Shown here: piece by piece, positions 8,064 to 15,720 of the stretch
How positions within the stretch are numbered: the first letter of the stretch is position 1
Layout of the letters: each line of letters opens with the position of its first letter
Source of the DNA: Clostridia bacterium
GTDB lineage: Bacteria; Bacillota; Sulfobacillia; SLMV01
NCBI GenBank assembly: GCA_007133365.1
Contig: SLMV01000145.1
Span: 1-23,032, forward strand
Length of the DNA: 23,032 nt
Reading direction: 5' to 3'
Position numbers and translations under genes: made by a program
The notes under the pieces: generated by a model
Database searches by the model: none
Seen by the model: the letters and a program-made list of their open reading frames with translations, nothing else
Told to the model about the DNA's origin: nothing

Positions 8064-9118
8064 AACGAAATCCCACCGCCTTTAAGAGTCGGTAGGTAAA
8101 GCCCAGGATCCACGTCCACTGTCAACGGATCGGCCCCCTGCTCACGGAAGCGCCGATAACCGGCAACGGCAATCATTGCCGCGTTGTCGGTGCAGTAGAC
8201 GGGTGGCGGAATGAATAACCCAATTTTCTGTTTGACCGCCATCGATTGAAGCGCTTCGCGTAACCCCCTATTGGCGGCGACGCCTCCCGAAACGATCAAC
8301 TGCTCGGCACCGGTGGTCATAAGTGCCTGCTGCGTCTTTGCCAAGAGGACATCGACAACGGCAGCCTGAAAAGACGCCGCAATTCTCTTGGTGTTGGCTT
8401 GAGAATCAAGCACTTTTCCCCCGAGTTTCTCCAAGTAGACCGCCACGGCTGTCTTTAGTCCACTGAAACTAAAGTCGAGCGAGCGCCCATCCAACATCGG
8501 GCGGGGAAAGGCAACAAGATCACCGCAATATCCCGCCGCCAAACGATCAATCTCCGGACCCCCTGGATAACCGAGACCAAGAAGACGGGCGACCTTGTCA
8601 AACGCTTCACCCGCAGCATCATCTCGTGTTTGACCCAAGAGACGTCCCTGGTAGTGATCATCCAAATAGAGTAACTCGGTATGGCCGCCGGATACCACCA
8701 ATGCGACGGAAGGAGTGGGCAAATCACTTCCCCCCGAATCCAACGCAGCGGCCCAAATATGGGCAGCGAGATGATTGACACCGACCAAGGGGATATTGCC
8801 ACCCCAACACATTCCTTTCGCCCCCATCAACCCCACCAAAAGCGAACCGATCAAGCCCGGTCCCCGGGTCACGGCAATGAGATCAATTTCCCCAAGGTTC
8901 TTGTCGACCTCGCTTAGGGCAACATCAACCAAAGGAAGCAACGCTTTGGTATGTTCCCGCGATGCCAATTCCGGGACGACCCCCCCGTAGCGAGCATGGC
9001 TTTCACGCTGGGAGCTGAGGACATTGACCAATACGTTGGCCTTTGCATCCACGATTGCAACCCCGGTATCGTCGCAGGACGTCTCAATCCCCATGGTCAA
9101 AAATTTTGACGAATTCAA
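8060..9118 (-). CDS. tsaD: tRNA N6-adenosine threonylcarbamoyltransferase TsaD
   Basis: TsaD transfers the threonylcarbamoyl group to A37 of ANN-decoding tRNAs, working with TsaB and TsaE, both encoded just upstream. The 352-residue ASKHA-fold protein has GIETSCDDTGVAIVD and VVPELASREH. Its metal-binding histidines lie in NHLAAH (His116 and His120), and SGGHTELL, GYPGGPEIDRLA, FSFSGLKTA, SGGVAANRGLRE and YCTDNAAMIA follow. The start is a TTG at 9118, supported by AAGGGGTG seven bases upstream; an ATG at 9094 lacks a ribosome site. It starts six bases after the rimI stop and overlaps the next gene by four bases. Confidence 0.97.
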   Translation of the reverse strand: MNSSKFLTMGIETSCDDTGVAIVDAKANVLVNVLSSQRESHARYGGVVPELASREHTKALLPLVDVALSEVDKNLGEIDLIAVTRGPGLIGSLLVGLMGAKGMCWGGNIPLVGVNHLAAHIWAAALDSGGSDLPTPSVALVVSGGHTELLYLDDHYQGRLLGQTRDDAAGEAFDKVARLLGLGYPGGPEIDRLAAGYCGDLVAFPRPMLDGRSLDFSFSGLKTAVAVYLEKLGGKVLDSQANTKRIAASFQAAVVDVLLAKTQQALMTTGAEQLIVSGGVAANRGLREALQSMAVKQKIGLFIPPPVYCTDNAAMIAVAGYRRFREQGADPLTVDVDPGLYLPTLKGGGISL

Positions 9119-9124
9119 ACCTGC

Positions 9125-9631
9125 TCACCCCTTTTGCTCGATCACCGACCGAATATCATCGCATTGCATCGCGATCGCATCTTCTCCCGTGTCCACATAA
9201 TACCCTTTACGAATCCCCTTATCACGAAACCCATAGCGCCGATAAAATGTTTGGGCAAGCACGTTCGAGGCCCTGACCTCCAACGTCATGACCGTCAATC
9301 CTTGCCGCACTGACCGCTCCATCAATGCCAAGAGCAGCTGCGAACCGAGTTTCTTCCCCTGATCGTCTGGACAGACCGCGATATTGGTCACGTGGGCGGC
9401 ATGCAAAAACAACCACATTCCCGCATAGCCCACGATCGTCCGTTCCCGCTCGGCCACAATATAGTCTGCGTATTGGTTTTTGGTAATTTCGCTTCGAAAT
9501 GCTTGCGCCGGCCATGGGCTAGGATAACATTGACGTTCAATGACCGTAACCGATTCGATATCCGAAAGGCGCATCGGGCGAATCCTTGCGAGGGATCGTG
9601 GGCTTTGATCACCGGTTAACCCATCAATCAT
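9125..9631 (-). CDS. rimI: Ribosomal-protein-alanine N-acetyltransferase RimI-like (GNAT)
   Basis: This 168-residue GNAT acetyltransferase carries IRPMRLSDIESVTVIERQ at the start, SPWPAQAF (a RimI hallmark) near residue 38 and an acetyl-CoA loop region around CPDDQGKKLGSQLL. ASNVLAQTFYRRYGF follows near residue 121. RimI acetylates the N-terminus of ribosomal protein S18 in E. coli; in Gram-positives the substrate may differ. Its place between tsaB and tsaD is the usual one in many bacteria. The ATG at 9631 overlaps the tsaB stop by eight bases and has GGGGGAAGG upstream. Confidence 0.92.
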   Translation of the reverse strand: MIDGLTGDQSPRSLARIRPMRLSDIESVTVIERQCYPSPWPAQAFRSEITKNQYADYIVAERERTIVGYAGMWLFLHAAHVTNIAVCPDDQGKKLGSQLLLALMERSVRQGLTVMTLEVRASNVLAQTFYRRYGFRDKGIRKGYYVDTGEDAIAMQCDDIRSVIEQKG

Positions 9632-10340
9632 TTGGGCCTTCCCCCCATTGGCCGCCTTTTCGCTCGGCCTCGGTGGCCCGATAATAGTGGGGATGAATTA
9701 AGCGGGGATCTCCATCCGCTCCCATCTGCAATTGTCTCCACCCCAAATAGGCCACCGCAGAAGCACGAACATCAGACGGATGATGGCGAAGTTGGGGTGC
9801 TTTTGGAATGGAACCCGTCCCCACCCACCACATGATCTCAAAATCCGCAAGGTGAGTTCCCGCCAATTCCAAAATTGCCTCGGGTTCATAGCGGCCCGGT
9901 TCAAAAAGGCGCGTCGGCACCCAAAACCGTTGCCGTCCATCTTCCGCACCGGATCGTTGAAAAAGAGCGCCAAAAACCGCACCCCCACGAGCATCCAACG
10001 CGCCCAATGCGTATTCACCCGGGTTTACCGGGGCTGCTGCCACCAATGACTCGAGCGTTCCCACCCCAACGGTCGGAAGCCCAAGCGAAAAGCCCAGTCC
10101 GGCGGCCCATGCACAAGCAATCCTAAGCCCTGTAAAAGAACCCGGCCCGGTTGTCACCGCCACCCCTTGGAGGTCTTCTAAATTCAATTCACAAAGCTCA
10201 AGGACACGCTTTGCCAGTTGAGGAAGGAGAACGGACGCCTGTTGGGAATGGCCCACCCACAATTCCCCGATAATCTGATCTTTCTTGCTAACGGCCACAC
10301 TTACGGTACTGGCAGCAGCGTCAACCCCTAAGACCATCAT
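9624..10340 (-). CDS. tsaB: tRNA threonylcarbamoyladenosine biosynthesis protein TsaB
   Basis: TsaB is the inactive ASKHA-fold partner that forms the t6A complex with TsaD and TsaE. The 238-residue product starts MMVLGVDAAASTVSVAVSK and has the hallmark TTGPGSFTGLRIACAWAAGLG near residue 64, then ALDARGGAVFGALF. The ATG at 10340 is preferred because AAGGG lies eight bases upstream; the ORF continues further up but would overlap tsaE. It starts 19 bases after tsaE and overlaps rimI by eight bases. Confidence 0.95.
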   Translation of the reverse strand: MMVLGVDAAASTVSVAVSKKDQIIGELWVGHSQQASVLLPQLAKRVLELCELNLEDLQGVAVTTGPGSFTGLRIACAWAAGLGFSLGLPTVGVGTLESLVAAAPVNPGEYALGALDARGGAVFGALFQRSGAEDGRQRFWVPTRLFEPGRYEPEAILELAGTHLADFEIMWWVGTGSIPKAPQLRHHPSDVRASAVAYLGWRQLQMGADGDPRLIHPHYYRATEAERKGGQWGEGPND

Positions 10341-10359
10341 CTCGAATACCCTTCCCAGT

Positions 10360-10818
10360 TCATAACGTGGGGATATCGCCAGCCTGACGCCAAAATACCA
10401 AACGCCGTCGGGCTGCATTCATTCGTTCAATTGTGACGTCAATTGTTCGTTTTGGGAGGAAACCCCTCGGAAGTTTATCCGCCCATTCGATGAGACAAAC
10501 GCTGCCCGTATCCAACAAGCGATCCCATGGTAAATCCGTGATTACGTCATCGGCTTCAAGTCGATAAAGGTCCACGTGGTGGATCATCGTGCCCCGACCT
10601 TGATGCTCCCAAACCAAGGTAAACGTCGGGCTACGAAACGGGCCAGAAGCCCCCAAACCCTTTAAAATTCCGGCGGCAAACACCGTTTTGCCGGCACCTA
10701 GGTCCCCCTTTAACGCCACAATCGCACCCGGTGCCAGACGTCGACCAAGGCGTTGGCCCAGGCGGCGGGTTTCTCCTTCTGAGACTGTGTACGTCTTAAA
10801 AACTCCTGCTCGCACCAT
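10360..10818 (-). CDS. tsaE: tRNA threonylcarbamoyladenosine ATPase TsaE
   Basis: TsaE is the small ATPase that drives cycles of the TsaB-TsaD t6A complex. The 152-residue product has the Walker A loop GDLGAGKT (Lys44), the switch-like SPTFTLVWEH, the HHVDLYRLE motif and IEWADKLPR, all typical of the family. The ATG at 10818 has AAGGAAAGGC four bases upstream. It lies 17 bases after the uracil-DNA glycosylase gene and leads the tsaE-tsaB-rimI-tsaD run. Confidence 0.95.
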   Translation of the reverse strand: MVRAGVFKTYTVSEGETRRLGQRLGRRLAPGAIVALKGDLGAGKTVFAAGILKGLGASGPFRSPTFTLVWEHQGRGTMIHHVDLYRLEADDVITDLPWDRLLDTGSVCLIEWADKLPRGFLPKRTIDVTIERMNAARRRLVFWRQAGDIPTL

Positions 10819-10835
10819 AATAGCCTTTCCTTGAC

Positions 10836-11510
10836 TTATTGATTCAAAAAGGACATCACTTTCTTCATATCCTCCCAGGTCGGTGCTTTCTTGCCGGGAT
10901 CACGGAGCAAGGCCGCCGGATGAAAGATGGGCATTACCGCAATACCCTGCCATTCCCGCCAAGTCCCTCGGATCTTTGTGATCTTGGCGGTCGGATCGAG
11001 GAGCCCTTGCGTCGCAGCGGCACCGGCACTAATAATCACTTTTGGTCGAATCAGTTCCATTTGGCGCACCAAATACGGCAGGCAAATCGCCCGTTCCTCC
11101 GGCAACGGCGTTCGATTGCCGGGCGGCCGGCATTTAACAATATTCGTGATGTAGATATCATCGCGGTCCAAGCCAGAAGCGATCAACATCCGATCCAATA
11201 ATCGCCCCGCGCGACCCACGAATGGACGCCCCATACGGTCTTCGTCGGCGCCAGGCCCTTCACCGACAAGAACCAGATCCGCATCGGCATTTCCCTCGCC
11301 AAAGACCACCTGCTGGCAACCCGAGCGAAGCTGGCAACGTTCACACGCATCCGCCAGTTGTTTCAGTGCCGCTAAGGAATCCGCACTGGAAGGATCATGC
11401 GCTTCGGATGCCGCCACCTTGGCATTGGGGGTCAGCGAAGCGGGGTTGGCCGTCTCATCCGACTCGAAAAGCGACCGCTGCTTTGGTTGGTCGGATCTAT
11501 AGGGATTCAT
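10836..11510 (-). CDS. Uracil-DNA glycosylase, family 4 (iron-sulfur)
   Basis: This enzyme removes uracil from DNA, starting base-excision repair. The 224-residue product has the family-4 active-site motif GEGPGADEDRMGRPFVG and the C-terminal motif FHPAALLR. Four likely iron-sulfur cysteines are CERC (56 and 59), the Cys of NIVKCRPPGNRTP and that of AICLPYL. An extra N-terminal extension of about 50 residues is rich in Ser, Ala and Asp, with QRSLF at residues 11-15 resembling the sliding-clamp-binding pentapeptide. It overlaps the upstream gene by 14 bases. AAGGTGGTGG precedes the ATG at 11510. Confidence 0.95.
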   Translation of the reverse strand: MNPYRSDQPKQRSLFESDETANPASLTPNAKVAASEAHDPSSADSLAALKQLADACERCQLRSGCQQVVFGEGNADADLVLVGEGPGADEDRMGRPFVGRAGRLLDRMLIASGLDRDDIYITNIVKCRPPGNRTPLPEERAICLPYLVRQMELIRPKVIISAGAAATQGLLDPTAKITKIRGTWREWQGIAVMPIFHPAALLRDPGKKAPTWEDMKKVMSFLNQ

Positions 11511-12426
11511 GTTCCACCACCTTCAAACCATGTTGCATACTTTCGTTTCGTCGTCGTTCGACAACCCGGGGATATTGCTTGATCAACTGAATATTGCTGC
11601 GATAAATTCTTTCCATCCGCCGAGCTAGGCGTCCATCGAAGGTCGCCAACCGGTCTAAAATCGTACGCCCCTTGCCCTTTGCTTTTGGGCAATCCGGCGT
11701 ACAAGGATAGAAGTGGCTCGCAAAGAAGGCATCCGAGGCAACCCGGTCCGTTTCATTAATCTGCTTGGCACTTCTCAACCCGCTCTCCTGGCCTCGCCTG
11801 ACCTCATCGGTGAACGCTTCGATGCAACAAGAAGGATAGCCGAGTAGGTCACCAATCCCCTCCACATACTGGGGATCCGCATGTTCCGGCGGTGCAAAAG
11901 GATTCGCTGATGCTTTCGTGTCATCATCACTTTGTTCACGTTCTCGGATCAACGCTCGGGCTCTGATGAGATCAACAATCTTTGCTAAGACCGATTCATC
12001 ACGATAGACCAGCATTTCTTCGACACCGGGTTGAACCGCCTGCTGAACACTCGCCAGTCCAAATTCCACCTGCCAACGCAATAACCCGAGATATTGTTCA
12101 TGCTCCAAAATAACCTCTTCAAACGCGTCATGAAACAAGGAGGTCTGATACGCTATCGGGGGTTGTCGACGTCGCCGCAGCCAATATTGGATACGCTGAA
12201 GCCACCCCGCCAGTCCCCCCTGACTATAGCCATCATAATATCGGGTAATGAAACCCTGTTCGACCGCTTCTTTAAGTCGCTGACTATCCGGAAAATCAGC
12301 TGGTAGCGAAAGCAGGGAAAGCGGTCGAGTCCCCAGAGCCACCGTCCAAAAATCCTCCAGTTTGACGCGTTCAGTGATCGTTTCATCATTGAACAAGCGC
12401 ATCATTTTTGCGGTCGTCATTTGCAT
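11497..12426 (-). CDS. Uncharacterised protein with CC and CxxxC motifs (DUF483-like?)
   Basis: I do not recognise a function. The 309-residue product is mostly charged and helical, with no membrane segment or signal peptide. Its most striking part is near the C-terminus: LGYPSCCIEAF (Cys200-Cys201) followed about 40 residues later by HFYPCTPDCPKAKGKG (Cys242 and Cys246), a likely metal or iron-sulfur site. This pattern recalls the uncharacterised DUF483 family, from memory only. The ATG at 12426 has GAGGG about 11 bases upstream; a TTG at 12450 lacks a ribosome site. Its stop overlaps the glycosylase gene start by 14 bases, which implies cotranslation and perhaps a related nucleic-acid role. 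It lies 51 bases after the M20 hydrolase gene. Confidence 0.75.
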   Translation of the reverse strand: MQMTTAKMMRLFNDETITERVKLEDFWTVALGTRPLSLLSLPADFPDSQRLKEAVEQGFITRYYDGYSQGGLAGWLQRIQYWLRRRRQPPIAYQTSLFHDAFEEVILEHEQYLGLLRWQVEFGLASVQQAVQPGVEEMLVYRDESVLAKIVDLIRARALIREREQSDDDTKASANPFAPPEHADPQYVEGIGDLLGYPSCCIEAFTDEVRRGQESGLRSAKQINETDRVASDAFFASHFYPCTPDCPKAKGKGRTILDRLATFDGRLARRMERIYRSNIQLIKQYPRVVERRRNESMQHGLKVVEHESL

Positions 12427-12477
12427 ACGTGTGGTTTCCCTCGCTTTCAAAAGATTACAATTGCCCCGATCAAAACC

Positions 12478-13671
12478 CTACTCAAAAGCGCGCTCGAGAT
12501 AGTCCAAAGCGACTTGGGCCATCACCTGCATCCCGGTATAAAGCGCGCGTTCATCGATATCAAAACACGGATGATGGGCCGGATAAACGCCGAGACCTTC
12601 CGTTTCATTACGAACGCCCAGCGCAAAGAAACAGCCCGGCACTTCCGAGGAAAAATAGCCAAAATCCTCCGCCCCCATACTTGGGTCCGGAATCGTCTCG
12701 GCATCAGAACTGGTGACGGATCGTGCAGCCGCTCGCACCAGCTTCACCATTTCTTCATCGTTGTGCTGAGAAGGATATCCATAGGCATAATCCAACTCGT
12801 AGTCGGCACGAAATGCCGAAGTCGTTCCGGCTAAAATCCGTTCAATCCGCTCGCGCATCGACGCACGCACTTCGGGATCGAGGGTGCGGACCGTGGCCTC
12901 CAACTCGACCCTGGGTGCGATAATGTTGGATCGATACCCCCCGATGATGCGTCCAACGCTCACCACCGCGGCATCGTTTGGTTTGATCTCCCGACTCACC
13001 ACGGTTTGAAGCGCCGTGATAAAGTGCGAAGCCACAACAATACTGTCCACGGTCTTCTCTGGATGCGCACCATGTCCTCCCTGGCCCACAATTCGGATAT
13101 ACGCCGTATCTGAGGAGGCACTGGCCACGCCTTCTTTAACCGCGATCGTTCCCGTTGGCAATTCACTGCTTACGTGAAGCCCAAAGACGGCATCAACGTC
13201 AGGGTCCGTCAAGGCTCCATCCTCAATCATCGGACGGGCGCCACCGGAACCCTCCTCTGCCGGCTGGAAAAGGAATTTAATATTACCGGCGAGGCGTTCG
13301 CCCCCTTTTGTTATTTGATTGAGCAACATACTAACCCCGAGCAAATTCGCCGTGTGGGCATCATGTCCACAGGCATGCATCCTTTCCGAAACTTTTGAGG
13401 CGTAAGGAGCACCCGTCTCTTCCGTCATCGGTAGCGCATCCATATCCGCACGCAGCGCCACCGTGGGGCCCGGCCTTCGCCCTCTCAAAAGTCCCACGAC
13501 GCCCGTTTTCCCCACCCCGGTCCGGACTTCCATGCCCTCCGATCGTAGGACTTGGGTAACGTGGGCTGCGGTCTGAAGTTCTTCCATTGCGAGTTCGGGA
13601 TTCATATGAAATCTGCGGCGAAGTTCCACCACGCGATCATATAGGTCCCGAGCCGTTTGCGCCATTCCCAC
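12478..13671 (-). CDS. M20-family amidohydrolase (N-acyl-amino-acid deacylase-like)
   Basis: M20D metallohydrolases split N-acyl amino acids such as hippurate or N-acetyl-diaminopimelate. The 397-residue product has the metal site motifs RADMDALP, MHACGHDAHTA, QPAEEG (Glu139/Glu140), FGLHVSS and GAEDFGYF, plus the dimerisation-domain segment GGHGAHPEKTVDS. All metal ligands are present, so it should be active; the substrate is not readable. GTG at 13671 is chosen because AAAGGAGG stands seven bases upstream. An ATG at 13725 overlapping the asparaginase stop as ATGA is the alternative but has no ribosome site. It follows the asparaginase gene. Confidence 0.92.
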   Translation of the reverse strand: MGMAQTARDLYDRVVELRRRFHMNPELAMEELQTAAHVTQVLRSEGMEVRTGVGKTGVVGLLRGRRPGPTVALRADMDALPMTEETGAPYASKVSERMHACGHDAHTANLLGVSMLLNQITKGGERLAGNIKFLFQPAEEGSGGARPMIEDGALTDPDVDAVFGLHVSSELPTGTIAVKEGVASASSDTAYIRIVGQGGHGAHPEKTVDSIVVASHFITALQTVVSREIKPNDAAVVSVGRIIGGYRSNIIAPRVELEATVRTLDPEVRASMRERIERILAGTTSAFRADYELDYAYGYPSQHNDEEMVKLVRAAARSVTSSDAETIPDPSMGAEDFGYFSSEVPGCFFALGVRNETEGLGVYPAHHPCFDIDERALYTGMQVMAQVALDYLERAFE

Positions 13672-13678
13672 TGAAAGG

Positions 13679-13686
13679 CCTCCTTT
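13679..13686 (-). promoter_or_regulatory. Ribosome binding site supporting the GTG start of the M20 gene
   Basis: AAAGGAGG on the minus strand, seven bases before GTG at 13671. It lies 18 codons inside the longer reading frame and argues against the upstream ATG at 13725. Confidence 0.7.
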
Positions 13687-13721
13687 AGTCCGTCCGATTC
13701 CTTCGCGTTGGGTCCATTTCC

Positions 13722-14765
13722 TCATCCGAATTTCATCGAATACCCCAAAAGCGATGAAGGCACTAATGAGAAAACCGGAGTAAATTGACCCACGATATCA
13801 TTGACCAGGTTGCGGTTTTCCGGACGCAGCGAATCCGCCAGTGTATCTTGATCCGCTTCGGTCAACAATCCAAGCTGATTCAAAACTTCCAACCCAACCA
13901 TCCCGGCGATTCGTCCGTTACCTTCAGCACTTTTGACCGCAATTCCGAGTCCGGCCTCCACTGCACCGATACAATAAACACCATCCGCTCCACTTTTGGC
14001 AACAAAACGCCCTCCAGGTAGGCCATTTAACCGGGTGCACATGCGTCCAGTCCCCGCCACAAGCAAGGGATGGGCATGCATGGCACTGACAACACGCGCC
14101 GCCGCCTGGCGATAATCCTCGGACAAACCCGTCCCACTCGCCAAGCGGGCAAACGCAAAGGCCATATGGGAGATCGGCATCCCGTGTACCGTCACACCAC
14201 AACCATCCGGGGCCGTATGAATCGCCTCTGTCGCCATGTCCGAAACCACACCGACCTGCTTCAACAGCCACTGTTGGAGGGGATGCTCGAGGAAACGATA
14301 TCCCGAACGGCCCCAACCCATTTGCGCACAGATCGCCAGCATCCCGGCATGTTTTCCGGAACAGTTGCAGTGAACTTCGGAGGGATCCCCGCCTCGTTGG
14401 TAGAGCGCTAAACGCGTTGGCTTATCGATCGGCGCATGGATACCACAGTTTAGCTCCTGTTCCGGGACTTGGGCTTTGGCCAAAAGATCTCGAACCGCCT
14501 CCACATGTTCCATCTGGCCGCTATGGGACCCACAGGTCACCGCAATCTCGGCATCCGAAAGCCCGAATGACTCTGCCGCTCCCGATAGGAACAGCCCCAT
14601 TGCTTGAATGGGTTTGCACGCTGATCGCATGTATGTTATCAACCAGGGGTCCCCCACATGGAACACGATGCGCCCATGAACATCAACCACCGCTACGGAC
14701 CCGCGATGGACGCACTCAACCAAATCGCCCCGGGTAACCTGCACCAAAACCTCGGACATTGCCAC
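13722..14765 (-). CDS. L-asparaginase, Rhizobium etli AnsA type (asparaginase II family)
   Basis: This family hydrolyses asparagine to aspartate and ammonia and is unrelated to the E. coli enzymes. The 347-residue product aligns with the R. etli enzyme in its key residues as I recall them: Ser48 and Lys51 in RSACKPIQA, Ser80 in CGSHSGQ, Cys135 and Lys138 in CNCSGKHAG, Cys189 in DGCGVTVHG, and a downstream Lys in FVAKSGADGV. These form two Ser-Lys pairs and a zinc site in the known structure, so the enzyme should be functional. GTG at 14765 has AAAGGAG eight bases upstream; an ATG two codons later is less well placed. The gap upstream may hold its promoter. Confidence 0.93.
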   Translation of the reverse strand: MAMSEVLVQVTRGDLVECVHRGSVAVVDVHGRIVFHVGDPWLITYMRSACKPIQAMGLFLSGAAESFGLSDAEIAVTCGSHSGQMEHVEAVRDLLAKAQVPEQELNCGIHAPIDKPTRLALYQRGGDPSEVHCNCSGKHAGMLAICAQMGWGRSGYRFLEHPLQQWLLKQVGVVSDMATEAIHTAPDGCGVTVHGMPISHMAFAFARLASGTGLSEDYRQAAARVVSAMHAHPLLVAGTGRMCTRLNGLPGGRFVAKSGADGVYCIGAVEAGLGIAVKSAEGNGRIAGMVGLEVLNQLGLLTEADQDTLADSLRPENRNLVNDIVGQFTPVFSLVPSSLLGYSMKFG

Positions 14766-14791
14766 CGTTTGCTCTCCTTTCCGCCAATCCA

Positions 14792-14808
14792 GTCAATGCC
14801 GGATTGAC
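14792..14808 (-). promoter_or_regulatory. Short palindrome upstream of asparaginase
   Basis: GTCAAT and ATTGAC form a perfect six-base inverted repeat around five bases, flanked by further inverted CAATCC/GGATTG copies. It sits about 30 bases before the asparaginase start, where an operator would lie. The regulator is unknown and chance is not excluded. Confidence 0.3.
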
Positions 14809-14840
14809 GATGCCAATATTCGTCACCCAAATCCCCTCTT

Positions 14841-14869
14841 ACCCTAACCAGCTGTCCAAAAAAATGCAA
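14841..14869 (-). promoter_or_regulatory. Weak promoter candidate for asparaginase-M20
   Basis: TTGCAT (14864-14869) and TAGGGT (14841-14846) on the minus strand are separated by 17 bases. The -10 element is poor, so this is only a candidate. Confidence 0.25.
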
Positions 14870-15000
14870 TCATCCAGCCTCGGCTTCGCGCATCCGCTAC
14901 TGAAACGCGCACCCCGACCCCTTCTGCGATCAATCAAACTAAAAAGGATGAACAAAGGAATGCCACGAGGGATCCGCCATGTTCTCGTCCAGACAAGGTG

Positions 15001-15720
15001 CTAAACCGTGGTACGCGCTTTGGCTACTCGCACCAGTTCGGAAAAGAGCGCCAACATGCCGGCATCGTGACGCACCATCGATTCCGGATGCCACTGAACC
15101 CCCAAAATGAAGGTTGCATCCGGCATCTCAATGGCTTCAATGACTCCATCCGGTGCCCGAGCCGCAATCTGAAAGCCACCCGCGACTTCCTTGACCGCCT
15201 GATGGTGAATGCTATTCACCGTGACACGAGTCGAACCGAGAATCCGCTCTAACTTGGACTCCCGGATGACGGAGATGCTATGAACGCCATGCCATCGCGG
15301 CGCCTTCTGAAGGTGTTGTAACGCCCCGCCGACTTGAGAATAGAGATCTTGATAAAGTGAGCCTCCCGCGGCCACATTTAAGACTTGGGCACCGCGGCAA
15401 ATCGCCAATATCGGCAAATCCCGACGCAATGCTTCTTTAGCGAGCGGGATCTCAGCGCAATCCCGTTCCGGGCTGACGCGTCCGAGGGCCGGCAGGGGTT
15501 CCTCCCCGAAATGCCCCGGATCCACATCACATCCGCCGCTCAGAATGAGGGCATCCAACCCGGAGAGGATCTCCCGCGCCGAAGGAGGCTCCTCACCGGC
15601 CGGATAGGAAGGAAGTAGTAGGGGAAGTCCCCCGGCCAGTCGAATCGCATCAATATAATCCATGGCGAGATCAACCGTGTTTGCTTGATCATTCTTTGAA
15701 GTGGTAATGCCAATCTTCAA
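15001..15720 (-). CDS. Gamma-glutamyl-gamma-aminobutyrate hydrolase-like protein (peptidase C26)
   Basis: This class-I glutamine amidotransferase-like hydrolase splits gamma-glutamyl amides; PuuD of E. coli is the known model. The 239-residue product has the start KIGITTSKNDQ, LILSGGCDVDPGHFGEEP, the nucleophile Cys108 in AICRGAQVLNVAAGGSLYQD, and the His211/Glu213 pair in GVQWHPE. The catalytic triad is intact. The TTG at 15720 is preferred because it overlaps the upstream stop as TTGA and AGAAGGG lies ten bases before it; a GTG at 15729 is possible but too close to that site. It is coupled to the PLP-enzyme gene. The natural substrate is unknown. Confidence 0.92.
   Translation of the reverse strand: MKIGITTSKNDQANTVDLAMDYIDAIRLAGGLPLLLPSYPAGEEPPSAREILSGLDALILSGGCDVDPGHFGEEPLPALGRVSPERDCAEIPLAKEALRRDLPILAICRGAQVLNVAAGGSLYQDLYSQVGGALQHLQKAPRWHGVHSISVIRESKLERILGSTRVTVNSIHHQAVKEVAGGFQIAARAPDGVIEAIEMPDATFILGVQWHPESMVRHDAGMLALFSELVRVAKARTTV

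Larger units (their letters stand above)
14766..15000. other. Intergenic region before the asparaginase gene
   Basis: This 235-base gap separates the gamma-glutamyl hydrolase gene from the asparaginase gene. I see no convincing gene. It holds a weak promoter-like pair and a short palindrome near the asparaginase start (annotated separately). No clean terminator for the upstream gene is visible. Confidence 0.6.

Noticed and set aside
14759..15004. Plus-strand open frame in the gap before asparaginase
   Set aside because: It has no good ribosome site, no recognisable motif, and would be the only plus-strand gene in the window.
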